NCBI GenBank assembly: GCA_958295905.1
Contig: OY282382.1
Coordinates: forward strand, 5,576,910 to 5,640,909
DNA length: 64,000 nt
Source: an uncultured Vicinamibacterales bacterium
Lineage (GTDB): Bacteria; Acidobacteriota; Vicinamibacteria; Vicinamibacterales; UBA8438
Direction: 5' to 3'
The position numbers were made by a program, and so were the translations under genes. Shown in pieces: positions 19,810 through 27,964 of this stretch (position 1 is its first letter; each line of letters opens with the position of its first letter). The notes beneath the pieces were generated by a model. The model was not told where the DNA came from and searched no databases. It saw nothing but the letters and a program-made list of their open reading frames with translations.

Positions 19810-20970
19810 CTATCGAGACACACCGGCGGGGGCCGGCAGCCCCCGCCGGGTGACGAGATACGCCGCGAACGTGCCCAGCCAGTGGCCGCCCTCGTAGTGC
19901 TCGCCGGTCACCGAGGCGAGACCGGCGGCGCGATGGCCCTCGGCGGCGGCGAGCAGCGCCGCCCGGCGCGCGTCCTCCGCGGGCAACCCGGCCGCGATCC
20001 CTTCCAGCATCCAGGCCCGACTCAGGTTCAGGCCGTCGAGGTGCACGAGCTTCCCGTCGCCGGCGTCGCTGACCACCGCCGGCTCGAGCCAGCCCGCCGG
20101 CTCGCCGCCGGTCGGGATGTCCGGCAGGAACTCCCCCAGCCATGCCGCGAAACGGTCCGGTTCGAACACACGGCGCAGCAGGTCGGCCTCGGCCAGGCAC
20201 GGGGAGAGGAAGTCGTGGCCGGACGGCTCGTAGACGAGGGGACAGCGCCGGTCGGCGACGTAGTAGTCGGCGATGCGGGCGTCCAGCAGATCGAGCATGC
20301 CCGCGTCGCTCACCCTCCGCGCCCAGTCGTGGACCAGCCCGAAGGCGAACGCCGTCTGCGAGTGCTCGCCCACCCGGATCGGGTGGGTGAGCTTCGGCAG
20401 CCACGTCTTGATCTGCGCGGACGCGATGAACTCGAGCGGCTCGAGCGCGGTCCGCCACCGCCGCGCCGCCGGATCGTCCCACTCGCGCAACTCCGCCGCG
20501 AGCTGCAGCAGCCACGCCGACCCGTACGGCCGCTCGAAGCCGGCCCGCCCCGGCGCCTGGAAGTAGCGGACCTCGGCCGCGATGTTCTCGACGGTCAGGC
20601 TGCGGCCCAGCGCCGCCCGGGCCGGCGCGGCGAAGTCCGCATCGGGGTACAGCCGCGCCAGACGGGCCAGGAGCCAGTGCCCGTGCACCGCGGAGTGCCA
20701 GTCGAAGCACCCGAAGAACGCCGGGGTCAGCTCGCGCGGCGGGCGCGCGTCGCCGTCGTCGTTGAGCACATGGGCGATCTTGTTCGGGTACTCCCGGTGC
20801 ACGCACTCGAGGGCGAGCTGCGCGAATCGGTCCAGCCGCCGCGGCTCCACGCTTTCCGTCTGCGACCCGCCGGCGGGGCCGGCGAGGAAACCGACGAGCG
20901 CCACCGCCGCCGGACCCCGACACCGGCCGAGAACACGCAACCCGCCGACCCGAGCAATCATCATGACCAT
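19810..20970 (-). CDS. DUF2891 family secreted protein
   Basis: 386 residues with a hydrophobic signal sequence (RVLGRCRGPAAVALVGFLAG). The DUF2891 body shows ECVHREYPNKIAHVLN near the start, FFGCFDWHSAVHGHWLLARL, LTHPIRVGEHSQTAFAFGLV, DYYVADRRCPLVYEPSGHDFLSP and GEHYEGGHWLGTFAAYL near the end. The many conserved histidines and aromatic residues suggest an alpha/alpha-barrel enzyme, but no reaction is established. It is convergent with acs and divergent from the PDZ gene at 21067. A TACCCT hexamer 7 nt before the ATG suggests leaderless initiation. Confidence 0.9.
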   Translation of the reverse strand: MVMMIARVGGLRVLGRCRGPAAVALVGFLAGPAGGSQTESVEPRRLDRFAQLALECVHREYPNKIAHVLNDDGDARPPRELTPAFFGCFDWHSAVHGHWLLARLARLYPDADFAAPARAALGRSLTVENIAAEVRYFQAPGRAGFERPYGSAWLLQLAAELREWDDPAARRWRTALEPLEFIASAQIKTWLPKLTHPIRVGEHSQTAFAFGLVHDWARRVSDAGMLDLLDARIADYYVADRRCPLVYEPSGHDFLSPCLAEADLLRRVFEPDRFAAWLGEFLPDIPTGGEPAGWLEPAVVSDAGDGKLVHLDGLNLSRAWMLEGIAAGLPAEDARRAALLAAAEGHRAAGLASVTGEHYEGGHWLGTFAAYLVTRRGLPAPAGVSR

Positions 20971-20977
20971 GCTGCAC

Positions 20978-20983
20978 AGGGTA
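20978..20983 (-). promoter_or_regulatory. -10-like TACCCT, leaderless start of the DUF2891 gene
   Basis: On the minus strand TACCCT is followed by 7 nt and the ATG at 20970, with no Shine-Dalgarno between. Confidence 0.4.
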
Positions 20984-21054
20984 TCGGATTCAACGGGCTT
21001 CGACACCGGAAACCGGAATCGGCGAAGCGGGAACGCGGCCGGGCTCGCCGGGGG

Positions 21055-21060
21055 TATACT
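21055..21060 (+). promoter_or_regulatory. -10 element TATACT, leaderless start of the PDZ gene
   Basis: TATACT, a near-consensus -10 hexamer, is separated by exactly 6 nt (GCGATT) from the ATG at 21067. This is the clearest of the leaderless-type starts in the window. Confidence 0.6.
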
Positions 21061-21066
21061 GCGATT

Positions 21067-21492
21067 ATGTCCACGTTGCGCCACGCCGTCACCATCGGCA
21101 GCCTGGGAATCGCCCTGATCGGTCCCGCCGACGCGGCGCCGGCCCAGACCGGCGATGCCTTGTACGTCTGCGCCGTCGCCGGCGCCACCCGCACCATCGA
21201 CGTCGGAGCCACGATCTGCGACGCTGCCCCCACCGACGCCCTGACCAAGCGTCTCGAGCCGGACAACCTCCAGCTTCGGGCCGGCGCGCTCGTGGCCGCC
21301 GTGACCAACGGCGGCGTGGCCCAGGTGGCCGGCCTGCAGGCCGGGGACGTCATCTACCGCGTCGGCGGCGTCGACGTCGAGGACAACATCGAGACCACCG
21401 CCCGCCTCAGCCTGATCGGCGGCACCGCGGACACCGTGGTCAACTTCCTCCGCCGGGGCCGGCCCTATCTGGTGAAGCTCCGAAGACCCTGA
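21067..21492 (+). CDS. Small secreted PDZ-domain protein
   Basis: 141 residues. A signal peptide (VTIGSLGIALIGPADAAPAQ) is followed by a short Cys-containing segment and a PDZ domain (residues ~75-141). The domain shows GALVAAVTNGGVAQVAGLQAGDVIYRVGGVDV and ends in RRGRPYLVKLRRP. With no protease or other catalytic domain attached, it probably acts as a periplasmic peptide-binding adaptor. The partner is unknown. The last ~40 nt of the coding region are part of a 92-94 bp tandem duplication that continues past the stop codon. Confidence 0.8.
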   Translation: MSTLRHAVTIGSLGIALIGPADAAPAQTGDALYVCAVAGATRTIDVGATICDAAPTDALTKRLEPDNLQLRAGALVAAVTNGGVAQVAGLQAGDVIYRVGGVDVEDNIETTARLSLIGGTADTVVNFLRRGRPYLVKLRRP

Positions 21493-21636
21493 TCCCCCCA
21501 AGCGGCGGAATGCGGCGTCCGTGGGTCTGAAGGTGATCAACAACCGCCGGGGCCGACCCTATCGGGTGAAGCTCCGAAGACTCTGATCCCCAAGCGGCGG
21601 AATGCGGCGTCCGTGGATCTGAAGGTGCTCAACAAC
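21451..21636. repeat. Tandem duplication of the PDZ gene tail, two units
   Basis: Unit 1 (21451-21544) covers the last codons of the PDZ gene and ~50 nt of downstream sequence. Unit 2 (21545-21636) repeats it with few changes (for example CCCTATCTGG versus CCCTATCGGG). The second unit carries a detached copy of the protein C-terminus with no start. Confidence 0.8.
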
Positions 21637-21745
21637 AAGCTGAGCGAATACGTGCGCCCGGCTGCCGCAGGCGAACGGTTCTGGTCCAGGCGGGCGGGGT
21701 CTCGGCGGCCGATGGGGAGCCTGAGTCCGGCGCCTCCACCCCGGA

Positions 21746-22663
21746 CTACCCGTGCGGCATCGGCAGGTGAACCAGCCAGGCCGTCACCGCGAGCACCACG
21801 GCGGCCGCCACCAGCTCGGCGGCGCCGGAACGCCGCAGCCGGCCGGGGCCGCCCGCCGCCGTCAGTTGCGGCCGCACCCACCGCCAGTTGAAGGCCCCGA
21901 GTCCCGCGGTCAACCCGAACAGCCCGATCTTCAGCAGCAGCACGCGCCCGTAGCCGGTCTGCCAGAGCTGAGGGATGTGGTCGATGTAGAGCACCGCGGT
22001 CAGGACGCCGGTGGCGGCCAGAACCGCGGCGGCCGTCAGGGCCACCGGTGAGTACCGGTGCACCAGCCGGGCCACGGCGGCCCCGTCGGAAGCGCCCGGG
22101 CGCCCCAGGCCCGCCGAGAGCAGCACGAACAGGGCGCCCAGCCAGACCCCGGCCGCGAGCAGGTGCAGAATCTGCAGCAGCATCGGCCTGAGCGGGCCGC
22201 CGGCGTGGGCCAGGGCATGCCCGGTCATCGGGGCCGTGCCCACGACCCCGAGGGTGGCCGCCCCCAGCAGCAGCCATCCACCGGGGACGCGCGCCATCAC
22301 CAGGGCGGCCATCGGCACGGCGGCGCCGACGGCGATGACCTGCCAGGTCCATCGACCGCCCCACCGGGTCTGCCCGGCCACCAATCGCGCGAGCTCGCCG
22401 GTGATCGGCTCGTCGAGCCCGAAGGACGACCAGGTCTGGGCGTAGAGCCGCGCGCCGGCCGCGACGATCAGCACGGCGAGGGCGCAGCCCGCTTGGCGGA
22501 CGAGCCGCCGGTCGACGCTCGGCGGCTCCATGGGACCGCCGGCATCGTCCGCCGGGCCCGAGATCATCCGGAAGGCGCACACGCCGACCAGCCAGACGAT
22601 GCCCAGATCGGTGATCCACTTCGCCGCCGCCAGCAGAACCAACGCCAACGTCTCGCCGGTCAT
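21746..22663 (-). CDS. copD: CopD-family copper transport membrane protein
   Basis: 305 residues with about eight transmembrane helices. The CopD domain is in the second half (GHALAHAGGPLRPMLLQILHLLAAGVWLGALFVLL), and its His residues are typical copper contacts. Family members import copper across the inner membrane or help periplasmic copper handling, often with CopC. No CopC gene is next to it. It is divergently arranged from a HupE/UreJ-type gene 140 bp away, so the two may share a control region for metal-dependent expression. An AACAGG sequence just before the ATG is a weak ribosome binding site. Confidence 0.88.
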   Translation of the reverse strand: MTGETLALVLLAAAKWITDLGIVWLVGVCAFRMISGPADDAGGPMEPPSVDRRLVRQAGCALAVLIVAAGARLYAQTWSSFGLDEPITGELARLVAGQTRWGGRWTWQVIAVGAAVPMAALVMARVPGGWLLLGAATLGVVGTAPMTGHALAHAGGPLRPMLLQILHLLAAGVWLGALFVLLSAGLGRPGASDGAAVARLVHRYSPVALTAAAVLAATGVLTAVLYIDHIPQLWQTGYGRVLLLKIGLFGLTAGLGAFNWRWVRPQLTAAGGPGRLRRSGAAELVAAAVVLAVTAWLVHLPMPHG

Positions 22664-22791
22664 CCTGTTGACACCCTCCGCCCCGCGCCCCGCGCCGTTG
22701 CGCCCTCCGCGGCCCGGCGACCTCCGTCTCTCCGGCGGCGACGGCCGGGACCCGTGTCAAGAACCCGGAGTCCCGCCACGGACTCCTGTCG

Positions 22792-22797
22792 TAGGAT
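22792..22797 (+). promoter_or_regulatory. -10-like TAGGAT, leaderless start of the HupE/UreJ gene
   Basis: TAGGAT is followed by exactly 6 nt (AGTCGA) and then ATG 22804. It has the same hexamer and spacing as the GMC gene. Confidence 0.5.
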
Positions 22798-22803
22798 AGT
22801 CGA

Positions 22804-23940
22804 ATGACCTGGATCGGGCGGCTGCCGGTGACGGCGGCCGCGATGCTCGCCTTCCTGCCGTCGGCGGCCTCCGCCCACCCCCTGACGTTCACCGACACCA
22901 CCGTCGTGCTGCAACGGAACGGGACGTTTCGGGCGGACCTCGTGGTCGATCTCGATGCGCTGGCGCTGGGCGCGCCGCAGAGCGCCGACGACGCCGAGCT
23001 GGCGGCGGCGCTCCGCGGCCTGTCCCCGGCCGAGCTCGAGCTGGCGCTCGATCGCTTGCGGCGGATGTTCCAGCGCCGGGTCCGGTTGCGCTTCGACGGC
23101 GACCCGGCCGCCTTCGACGTGTCGTTTCCGGACCACGGCGCACCGGCGGCCACGGAATCGGCGATCCCGACGGTGCTGGGCCTGACCGCCCGCCTGACGG
23201 GGGCCGTGCCGGCGGGAGCGGCCGAGCTGGAGTTCTTCGCGTCGCGCGCCTTCGCCGAGGTGAACCTCACCATCCGGGACGATCGGCGGGGGGTGACCCG
23301 CCAGACCCTGCTCGAACGCGGCGCGCGCAGCGACCCGTTCCCGTTGTCCGGCCCCGACGCGCCCCCCGACGCGTGGTCGGCGGCCGGCCGGTACCTGCGC
23401 CTGGGGTTCGTCCACATCCTGCCGCGCGGGATGGACCACATCCTGTTCGTGCTCGGCCTGTTCCTGCTCGGCGCCCGGCTCCGCCCCCTGGTGTGGCAGG
23501 TGAGCGCGTTCACCGTCGCCCATGCGGTGACCCTGTCCCTGGCAATCTTCGAGGTCGTCAGCCTGCCGGCGCGCGTGGTCGAGCCGTTGATAGCGCTCTC
23601 CATCGTCTACGTGGCGGTCGAGAACGTCCTCACCGACCGGTTGACCCCGTGGCGCCCGGCGACCGTGTTCCTGTTCGGCCTGCTGCACGGGTTGGGGTTC
23701 GCGGGCGTCCTGCGTGAGCTGGGACTGCCGCCGGAGGAACGCTGGCTCGGGCTGCTGACCTTCAACGCGGGGATCGAGCTGGGCCAACTGGCGGTCATCG
23801 GGATCGCGCTGGCCGCGGTGGGCTGGTGCCGGCGCCGAGCGTGGTACCGGCGCCGGGTGGCGATCCCGGCATCGGCGGTCATCGCCGCCATCGGACTCCT
23901 CTGGACCCTCGAACGGGCCGCCGGCGCCGGCGGTCCGTGA
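22804..23940 (+). CDS. HupE/UreJ-family membrane protein with an extracytoplasmic N-domain
   Basis: 378 residues. A signal peptide (cleaved near ASAHP) leads into a soluble N-terminal domain of ~175 residues (HPLTFTDTTVVLQRNGTFRADLVVDLD). It is followed by a HupE/UreJ-type membrane domain with six or so helices: GFVHILPRGMDHILFVLGLFLLG, FTVAHAVTLSLA, VENVLTDRLTPWRP, LLHGLGFAGVL, FNAGIELGQLAVI. The histidines in the first helices (HILPRGMDH, AHAVT) are the usual Ni/Co contact positions of the family. It may move or hand over nickel, cobalt or copper. It is divergent from copD. Confidence 0.85.
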   Translation: MTWIGRLPVTAAAMLAFLPSAASAHPLTFTDTTVVLQRNGTFRADLVVDLDALALGAPQSADDAELAAALRGLSPAELELALDRLRRMFQRRVRLRFDGDPAAFDVSFPDHGAPAATESAIPTVLGLTARLTGAVPAGAAELEFFASRAFAEVNLTIRDDRRGVTRQTLLERGARSDPFPLSGPDAPPDAWSAAGRYLRLGFVHILPRGMDHILFVLGLFLLGARLRPLVWQVSAFTVAHAVTLSLAIFEVVSLPARVVEPLIALSIVYVAVENVLTDRLTPWRPATVFLFGLLHGLGFAGVLRELGLPPEERWLGLLTFNAGIELGQLAVIGIALAAVGWCRRRAWYRRRVAIPASAVIAAIGLLWTLERAAGAGGP

Positions 23941-24035
23941 TGAACGCCGCGGCTGCCGGCCGGCACGACCCGCCCGTCCTGTTGGAGGGTCAAGGTCCGC
24001 GCGGGCCTCCGCGTGAATTAGAATGATTTTAGGGA

Positions 24036-24080
24036 ATTTATGCTGACAACATAAATCACCTAATATTCATATAAATCACC
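24036..24080. promoter_or_regulatory. AT-rich operator: inverted repeat plus spaced direct repeats before an ATPase gene
   Basis: ATTTATG (24036-24042) and CATAAAT (24050-24056) form a perfect 7-bp inverted repeat around CTGACAA. ATAAATCACC occurs twice, at 24051-24060 and 24071-24080, 20 bp apart, about two helical turns, ending 2 nt before the ATG. A TAGAAT -10-like hexamer lies at 24019-24024. The block is sharply AT-rich against its surroundings and looks like a repressor site, possibly autoregulatory. Confidence 0.55.
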
Positions 24081-24082
24081 CC

Positions 24083-25273
24083 ATGGACCCGATCAGCAAC
24101 CCCTACGCGCCAGGCGCCGGCACGCCTCCCCCCGAATTGGCGGGGCGGGACGAATTGCGCGAAACGGTTCGGGTCGCGCTGGCACGGATCCGGCGCGCCC
24201 GGCCGGCCAAGAGCATCCTGATGGTGGGTCTACGCGGCGTCGGAAAGACCGTACTGCTCGACTGCATGCGCGGGGAGGCGGAGGCGGCCGGCATCCACAC
24301 GCTGTTCGTCGAGGCCCCCGAAGACCGCTCCCTGCCCGCGACGCTCGCGCCCAGGCTCCGGGAGGCCCTCCTGAAGCTGTCGAGACACGAGAGGGCGCGG
24401 GACCTCGCGCAGCGGGCGCTGAAGGGCTTGGCTGGTTTCGCCGGGGCTCTCAAGATGAAGTACGAGGACATCGAAGTGGGCCTCGACTTCGATCCCGAAC
24501 CCGGGCTGGCCGACAACGGTGACTTGGCGCAGGATCTGACGGAACTCCTGCTGGCGGCTGGCATGGCGGCGAAGGAAGCCGGAACCGCGTTGTCCCTGTT
24601 CGTGGATGAGCTGCAGTACGTCGACGAAGGCGAGTTGGCGGCGCTCATCACCGCGCTGCACCGTTCCGCGCAGCGCCGATCGCCGGTGGTGCTCGTCGGC
24701 GCCGGGCTGCCGCAACTGCGCGCCCGAACGGGCCGGGCCAAGTCGTACGCGGAACGGCTGTTCGACTTCCCCGAACTCGGGCCGCTCGCCCCGGAAGCGG
24801 CGCGAAGCGCCATCGAGAGGCCCGCGCGTGCGGAGGGTGTGACGGTCGCCGGCGACGCGTTGCGGCGCATCTTCACGGAGACCTGCGGCTACCCGTACTT
24901 CCTGCAGGAATGGGGCAAGCATGCCTGGGACGCCGCCGATGCGTCACCCATCGACCTCGGCGATGTCGAACAGGCATCCAGGACGGCCACCGCCGCGCTC
25001 GACGAGAGCTTCTTCCGCGTTCGATTCGACCGCTTGACCCCCTCCGAACGGCGATACCTGCGGGCGATGGCCGAACTCGGGCCGGGACCTCATCGGTCGG
25101 GCGATGTCGCACGGATCCTGCAAAGGCGGGTAACGTCGCTTGGACCGACGAGGAGCAAACTGATCGCCAAGGGCATGGTCTGGAGCCCGAGCCACGGCGA
25201 TACCGGCTTCACCGTACCGCTGTTCGAGCAGTTCATGCGGCGCATCATGCCGGATGACGCCTGGCGGGGGTGA
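24083..25273 (+). CDS. STAND/archaeal-ATPase-like AAA protein with C-terminal winged helix
   Basis: 396 residues. Walker A GLRGVGKT (~residues 49-56), Walker B ALSLFVDELQYV (~170) and a sensor-like LVGAGLPQL follow the layout of AAA_16/archaeal-ATPase family proteins. The C-terminal part (LTPSERRYLRAMAELG ... GDVARILQRRVTSLGPTRSKLIAKGMV) reads as a winged-helix DNA-binding domain. Relatives are scattered singletons of unknown function, often suspected to be mobile or regulatory. The gene has its own AT-rich operator and lies at the start of the repeat-rich region. DNA binding and self-repression are inferences from the winged helix and the operator. Confidence 0.75.
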   Translation: MDPISNPYAPGAGTPPPELAGRDELRETVRVALARIRRARPAKSILMVGLRGVGKTVLLDCMRGEAEAAGIHTLFVEAPEDRSLPATLAPRLREALLKLSRHERARDLAQRALKGLAGFAGALKMKYEDIEVGLDFDPEPGLADNGDLAQDLTELLLAAGMAAKEAGTALSLFVDELQYVDEGELAALITALHRSAQRRSPVVLVGAGLPQLRARTGRAKSYAERLFDFPELGPLAPEAARSAIERPARAEGVTVAGDALRRIFTETCGYPYFLQEWGKHAWDAADASPIDLGDVEQASRTATAALDESFFRVRFDRLTPSERRYLRAMAELGPGPHRSGDVARILQRRVTSLGPTRSKLIAKGMVWSPSHGDTGFTVPLFEQFMRRIMPDDAWRG

Positions 25274-25354
25274 TCCGGCCGTCGGGCATCTCCCGCGCAC
25301 GTCCTCGAGTGTCATATCGGATCCAAAACCGTTCTGGGGCGCAGACTCCTAGGA

Positions 25355-25509
25355 CCATCCTACGCTCGGCCACCGCCGTGCGCAGGCAGAATCGCGGCGG
25401 GTCCGGGGCTCCGGACGGGCGGAATCGCGGGTCTCATGCGGCGCCGACCGGTCGGCAAGACGGTGGCGCCCCCTCGAATCGGGGCGAGCCGTCACGCGCA
25501 GTCAGCGTG
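25355..25509. repeat. Dispersed repeat copy C, interrupted at its end by the IS
   Basis: It starts CCATCCTACGCT and should end AGCGTGGGATG, but after CAGCGTG the sequence passes into the insertion sequence. Matches copies A and B (28768-29098) in the opposite orientation. The IS therefore landed inside this repeat array. Confidence 0.8.
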
Positions 25510-25540
25510 GGGGGTGCACGTCAGATTTGTGAGATGCCCC

Positions 25541-26890
25541 TCAAGCGGCCTTTGCGGCTCGTCGTTCCCAGAAATCCTCGAAGCGGCCGCTGAGCTTGCA
25601 GCACCGCAGGGCGATGATGGCGTTGGCGCCGGCCACCGTCCAGTGCATGCCGGCCCGCTTGAGCCGGGCGCCGATGGCGTGTTTGCATCCCGCCTCGACG
25701 ACGCCCGATGACACGCAAAGACCCCACGCGCGGAACTCCGCATAGCGCATCCGGTGGCGGTTGCGGGTCAGGTAGTCGATACACTTGCGGGCTTCATCGC
25801 AGGTCTGGCGGTGGGGGCGCAGGGCGGTCAGGACCGCCCCGATCCGCCCCGCGTCCAACTCGTCCCGCCGGTCCTTGCCCCACCGGGCGGCGAGGTCCGT
25901 GCCGGCGCCGTAGACGGCCTTGGCCACATCGCACAGATGCCCCTTGGCGTGGTAGAGGTCGACGATTTCGATGGCGCCGGGGAACTGTTCGGCGGACAGA
26001 TTCCAGATCCACTCGGCCCCGTCGCCGATGACGACGCGACGCGACGCGGTGTCGAAGCCGCGCCGCCGCGCTTCGCGGTACGCCCGTTGCGCGAACGGGG
26101 ACGGCTGCGGGTCGGCGTCGCGGCCGGCCGCGCTCTCGACCGCAGCGCTGTAGCTGACCGAACCGCGGTCCCGGACGGGCAGGCCGTCCCCGTCGCGCGT
26201 TTCCGCCGTCCACACCGTGACCAGCTTGACCTCGCGGGTCTTGGCCGAACCGTCGGGCTGCTTGCCGCGCCGCCCGGCCGTCTCGGACTTGCGCACCGGC
26301 ACCCCGGTGCCGTCCAACCCGAGGTACATCGTCGGCGCCGCGGCGGGGGCGGGTTCGACCACCCCGCGTTCGTCGGCCGCGACCGCGCATCCCAGCGCTT
26401 CGGCGGTACGCTCGACCTGCTTGGCCCCGATGCGCATCCCGGTCAAATCGCTCAACAACCCGCTCGCGTCGGCGAAGCTCCCATCCGCCGCCACCAGTCC
26501 CACCATCCGCGTGAGGGCGGGGGACAGCGCGGTGCCGTGCAGGCCCAACGCTTGGTCCCGCGGGCACACGCCCGCGCGGCAGGCGGCGCAGTAGTAGTAG
26601 GCGCGTTCCAGCGTCACCGGCCCCAGTACGGTGCCGAACGTCTTCGGGCGGCGGCCGGCGTAGCGCGCCGTCTGTCCGCAGGCGCACACCACCGTCGGGC
26701 CGCAGGAGTCGGTGCGGTCCGCGTTCAGTTGGTGCTCTACCTCCCCCGCGGCGGCGTCGAGCACCCCGCGGCGGACGGCTTGTTCGAAGGCCTCGAAGTC
26801 CTGCCCGGACGCCCCCGGTCCGACGAGTTCGGCGATCCCGGTGGCAATCTTGAGGTTGATCCCGGCCGCGAACGCTTCCGCCGGGCCCCC
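25541..26890 (-). CDS. tnpA: ISKra4 transposase, catalytic part (ORF2, -1 frame)
   Basis: This frame runs from the slippery site to the stop, about 449 residues. Its first residues (GPAEAFAAGINLKIATGIAEL ...) have no start codon and continue ORF1 only after a -1 slip. A GTG at 26764 is inside the conserved domain and is probably not used. The catalytic region contains TMYLGLDGTGVPV (first Asp), VVIGDGAEWIWNL (second Asp) and the late SSGVVEAGCKHAIGARLKRAGMHW, the conserved Glu region. Zn-finger-like CACG...CAAC pairs lie near the N-terminus. The frame is intact, so the element may still be active. Confidence 0.9.
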   Translation of the reverse strand, partial: GGPAEAFAAGINLKIATGIAELVGPGASGQDFEAFEQAVRRGVLDAAAGEVEHQLNADRTDSCGPTVVCACGQTARYAGRRPKTFGTVLGPVTLERAYYYCAACRAGVCPRDQALGLHGTALSPALTRMVGLVAADGSFADASGLLSDLTGMRIGAKQVERTAEALGCAVAADERGVVEPAPAAAPTMYLGLDGTGVPVRKSETAGRRGKQPDGSAKTREVKLVTVWTAETRDGDGLPVRDRGSVSYSAAVESAAGRDADPQPSPFAQRAYREARRRGFDTASRRVVIGDGAEWIWNLSAEQFPGAIEIVDLYHAKGHLCDVAKAVYGAGTDLAARWGKDRRDELDAGRIGAVLTALRPHRQTCDEARKCIDYLTRNRHRMRYAEFRAWGLCVSSGVVEAGCKHAIGARLKRAGMHWTVAGANAIIALRCCKLSGRFEDFWERRAAKAA

Positions 26891-27276
26891 TTTTTTTCCG
26901 CCGCGGCGGGGGGCGGCGGCGGAGCGGCGGGGCGCGGGCGCCCGGCCGCCAGCCGGGCTTCACTCAGCGCATCGCTGACCTCGATCAACGCTTTCGACAA
27001 CTCCCGGAAGCGCCGGTACTCCGCGTTCTGCGCCTGGACTTCCGCACCCGCGTCCGCCGGAATCAGCCGCGTCACCGTCTTGCCGTCCTGCTTGCGCGTC
27101 AGCGACAGGACCGGGCCGCGTCCCGAGGCCCCCCGGTCGGCGCAACCACAGGATGCCTTGCCGCAGCGGCGGCACCGCTCCGTCAGCGTCCCTGAACGCA
27201 TCTCGCCGACCGCGGCCAACTGACTCCGAAGGTGGGCGTGGCGCCGCTCCAGGGCGGCAATCTGCGCATCGGACAT
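26737..27276 (-). CDS. ISKra4 ORF1 (DUF6788-like N-terminal part of the transposase)
   Basis: 179 residues if read without a shift. MSDAQIAALERRHAHLRSQL forms a helix, and CRRCGKASCGCADRG is a Cys-rich cluster likely binding zinc. Then come a DUF6788-like region and a helix up to residue ~115. After the AAAAAAAG run the frame turns into an arginine/serine/proline-rich tail with no conserved character. This indicates that the useful product is made by a -1 shift into ORF2, giving a fusion of ~578 residues. ATG 27276 has CTGGAGGAG upstream, a strong ribosome binding site. Confidence 0.85.
   Translation of the reverse strand: MSDAQIAALERRHAHLRSQLAAVGEMRSGTLTERCRRCGKASCGCADRGASGRGPVLSLTRKQDGKTVTRLIPADAGAEVQAQNAEYRRFRELSKALIEVSDALSEARLAAGRPRPAAPPPPPAAAEKKGARRKRSRPGSTSRLPPGSPNSSDRGRPGRTSRPSNKPSAAGCSTPPRGR
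26890..26896 (-). promoter_or_regulatory. -1 ribosomal frameshift site A_AAA_AAG
   Basis: On the minus strand ORF1 reads GAA AAA AAG GGG. ORF2 is the -1 frame from this point. A_AAA_AAG is the same heptamer used by E. coli dnaX and by many insertion sequences. ORF2 has coding-quality sequence right up to this site and no start codon before it. Confidence 0.85.
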
Positions 27277-27398
27277 GATCGGGCTCCTCCAGGCTCAAAA
27301 CAGCCTCCATACTGATAGCATCGGTCGATCACGCCTTGCTCTACATCCCCAACGACATTCCCTAACCAACAAATCTGACGTGCACCCCCGTGGCAGGC

Positions 27399-27453
27399 CG
27401 TCCCACGCTCCGCCACCGCCGTGCGCAGGCGGAATCGTGGCGGATCCTGGCCC
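27399..27453. repeat. Dispersed repeat copy D, partial (first ~55 bp)
   Basis: TCCCACGCTCCGCCACCGCC and the following bases match the beginning of the repeat seen in full at 28939-29098 (inverse). The match ends at 27453, where the DNA becomes AT-rich. Confidence 0.75.
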
Positions 27454-27755
27454 AAGTTTACCCAGTTGACCGGTCATTTTGCCGATCTTGGCTGTATTTC
27501 GGGTCTTTCATGTCCGTAAGTTATTGATTCTAAAGGATCTGGTTTTATTGTCGTGTAATTGTAGTGCCATAATTTTCAAAGATGGGTTGGCTGGGGTAGA
27601 TCCACCCGCCATCGCGGGCATCGTGTTCCGCAAGACGCTCATCTGACCGACCCCTCTCACCGGTTTGGGTACGTTTGTAGTGCCACTCGAGTATTTCTGT
27701 CGGCGTAAGCTGCTTATTTACAGTATTTTATATTTATGGCTGGTAAACTTGGGCT
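27454..27755. other. AT-rich stretch without a recognisable gene
   Basis: About 300 bp of much lower G+C than its surroundings, between two repeat copies. It has several T- and A-rich runs (for example TATTTTATATTTAT at 27724-27737) and two occurrences of GTAGTGCCA. I see no open frame of credible coding quality, so it is probably a remnant of acquired DNA. Confidence 0.5.
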
Positions 27756-27866
27756 GGGGCTCTGGACGTGCGGAATCGTGGATCTCACGCGATGCCGGCC
27801 GGTCGCCGAAACGGCGGCGACCCCTCGAATCGGGGGCGGGCCGTCACGCGCCGTCAGCGTGGGATG
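27756..27866. repeat. Dispersed repeat copy E, right-hand part
   Basis: From GGGCTCTGGACG to CAGCGTGGGATG this matches the second half of the family, including the CGAATCGGGGGCGGGCCGTCA block. The sequence after it (CTCCTGCTACCG ... GGAGCGTGGGATGG) begins another partial unit. Confidence 0.75.
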
Positions 27867-27964
27867 CTCCTGCTACCGCGGCGGAGCGTGGGATGGCGGG
27901 CTGCAGCGGGTGCGCGTCGGATTCGTGCCGGGGGCGTCCTTGCGCAAATCCGACGCGCACCCGC

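Larger units (their letters stand above)
25510..27389 (-). mobile_element. ISKra4-family insertion sequence, apparently complete
   Basis: About 1.88 kb with matching ends. GGGGGTGCACGTCAGATT at the left (from 25510) has its exact inverse at the right (to 27389), giving terminal inverted repeats of ~21 bp. It carries a two-frame transposase on the minus strand. A 3-bp GTG occurs on both outer sides and may be a target duplication, but it is too short to be sure. The same ends are found on a 182-bp non-coding element at 30481-30662. Confidence 0.88.

Noticed and set aside
26890..26897. Reading the poly-A run as an inactivating frameshift in the transposase
   Set aside because: The run is an exact A_AAA_AAG heptamer in the right frame with intact sequence on both sides, which fits programmed shifting better than damage. 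It is kept as an active frameshift site.
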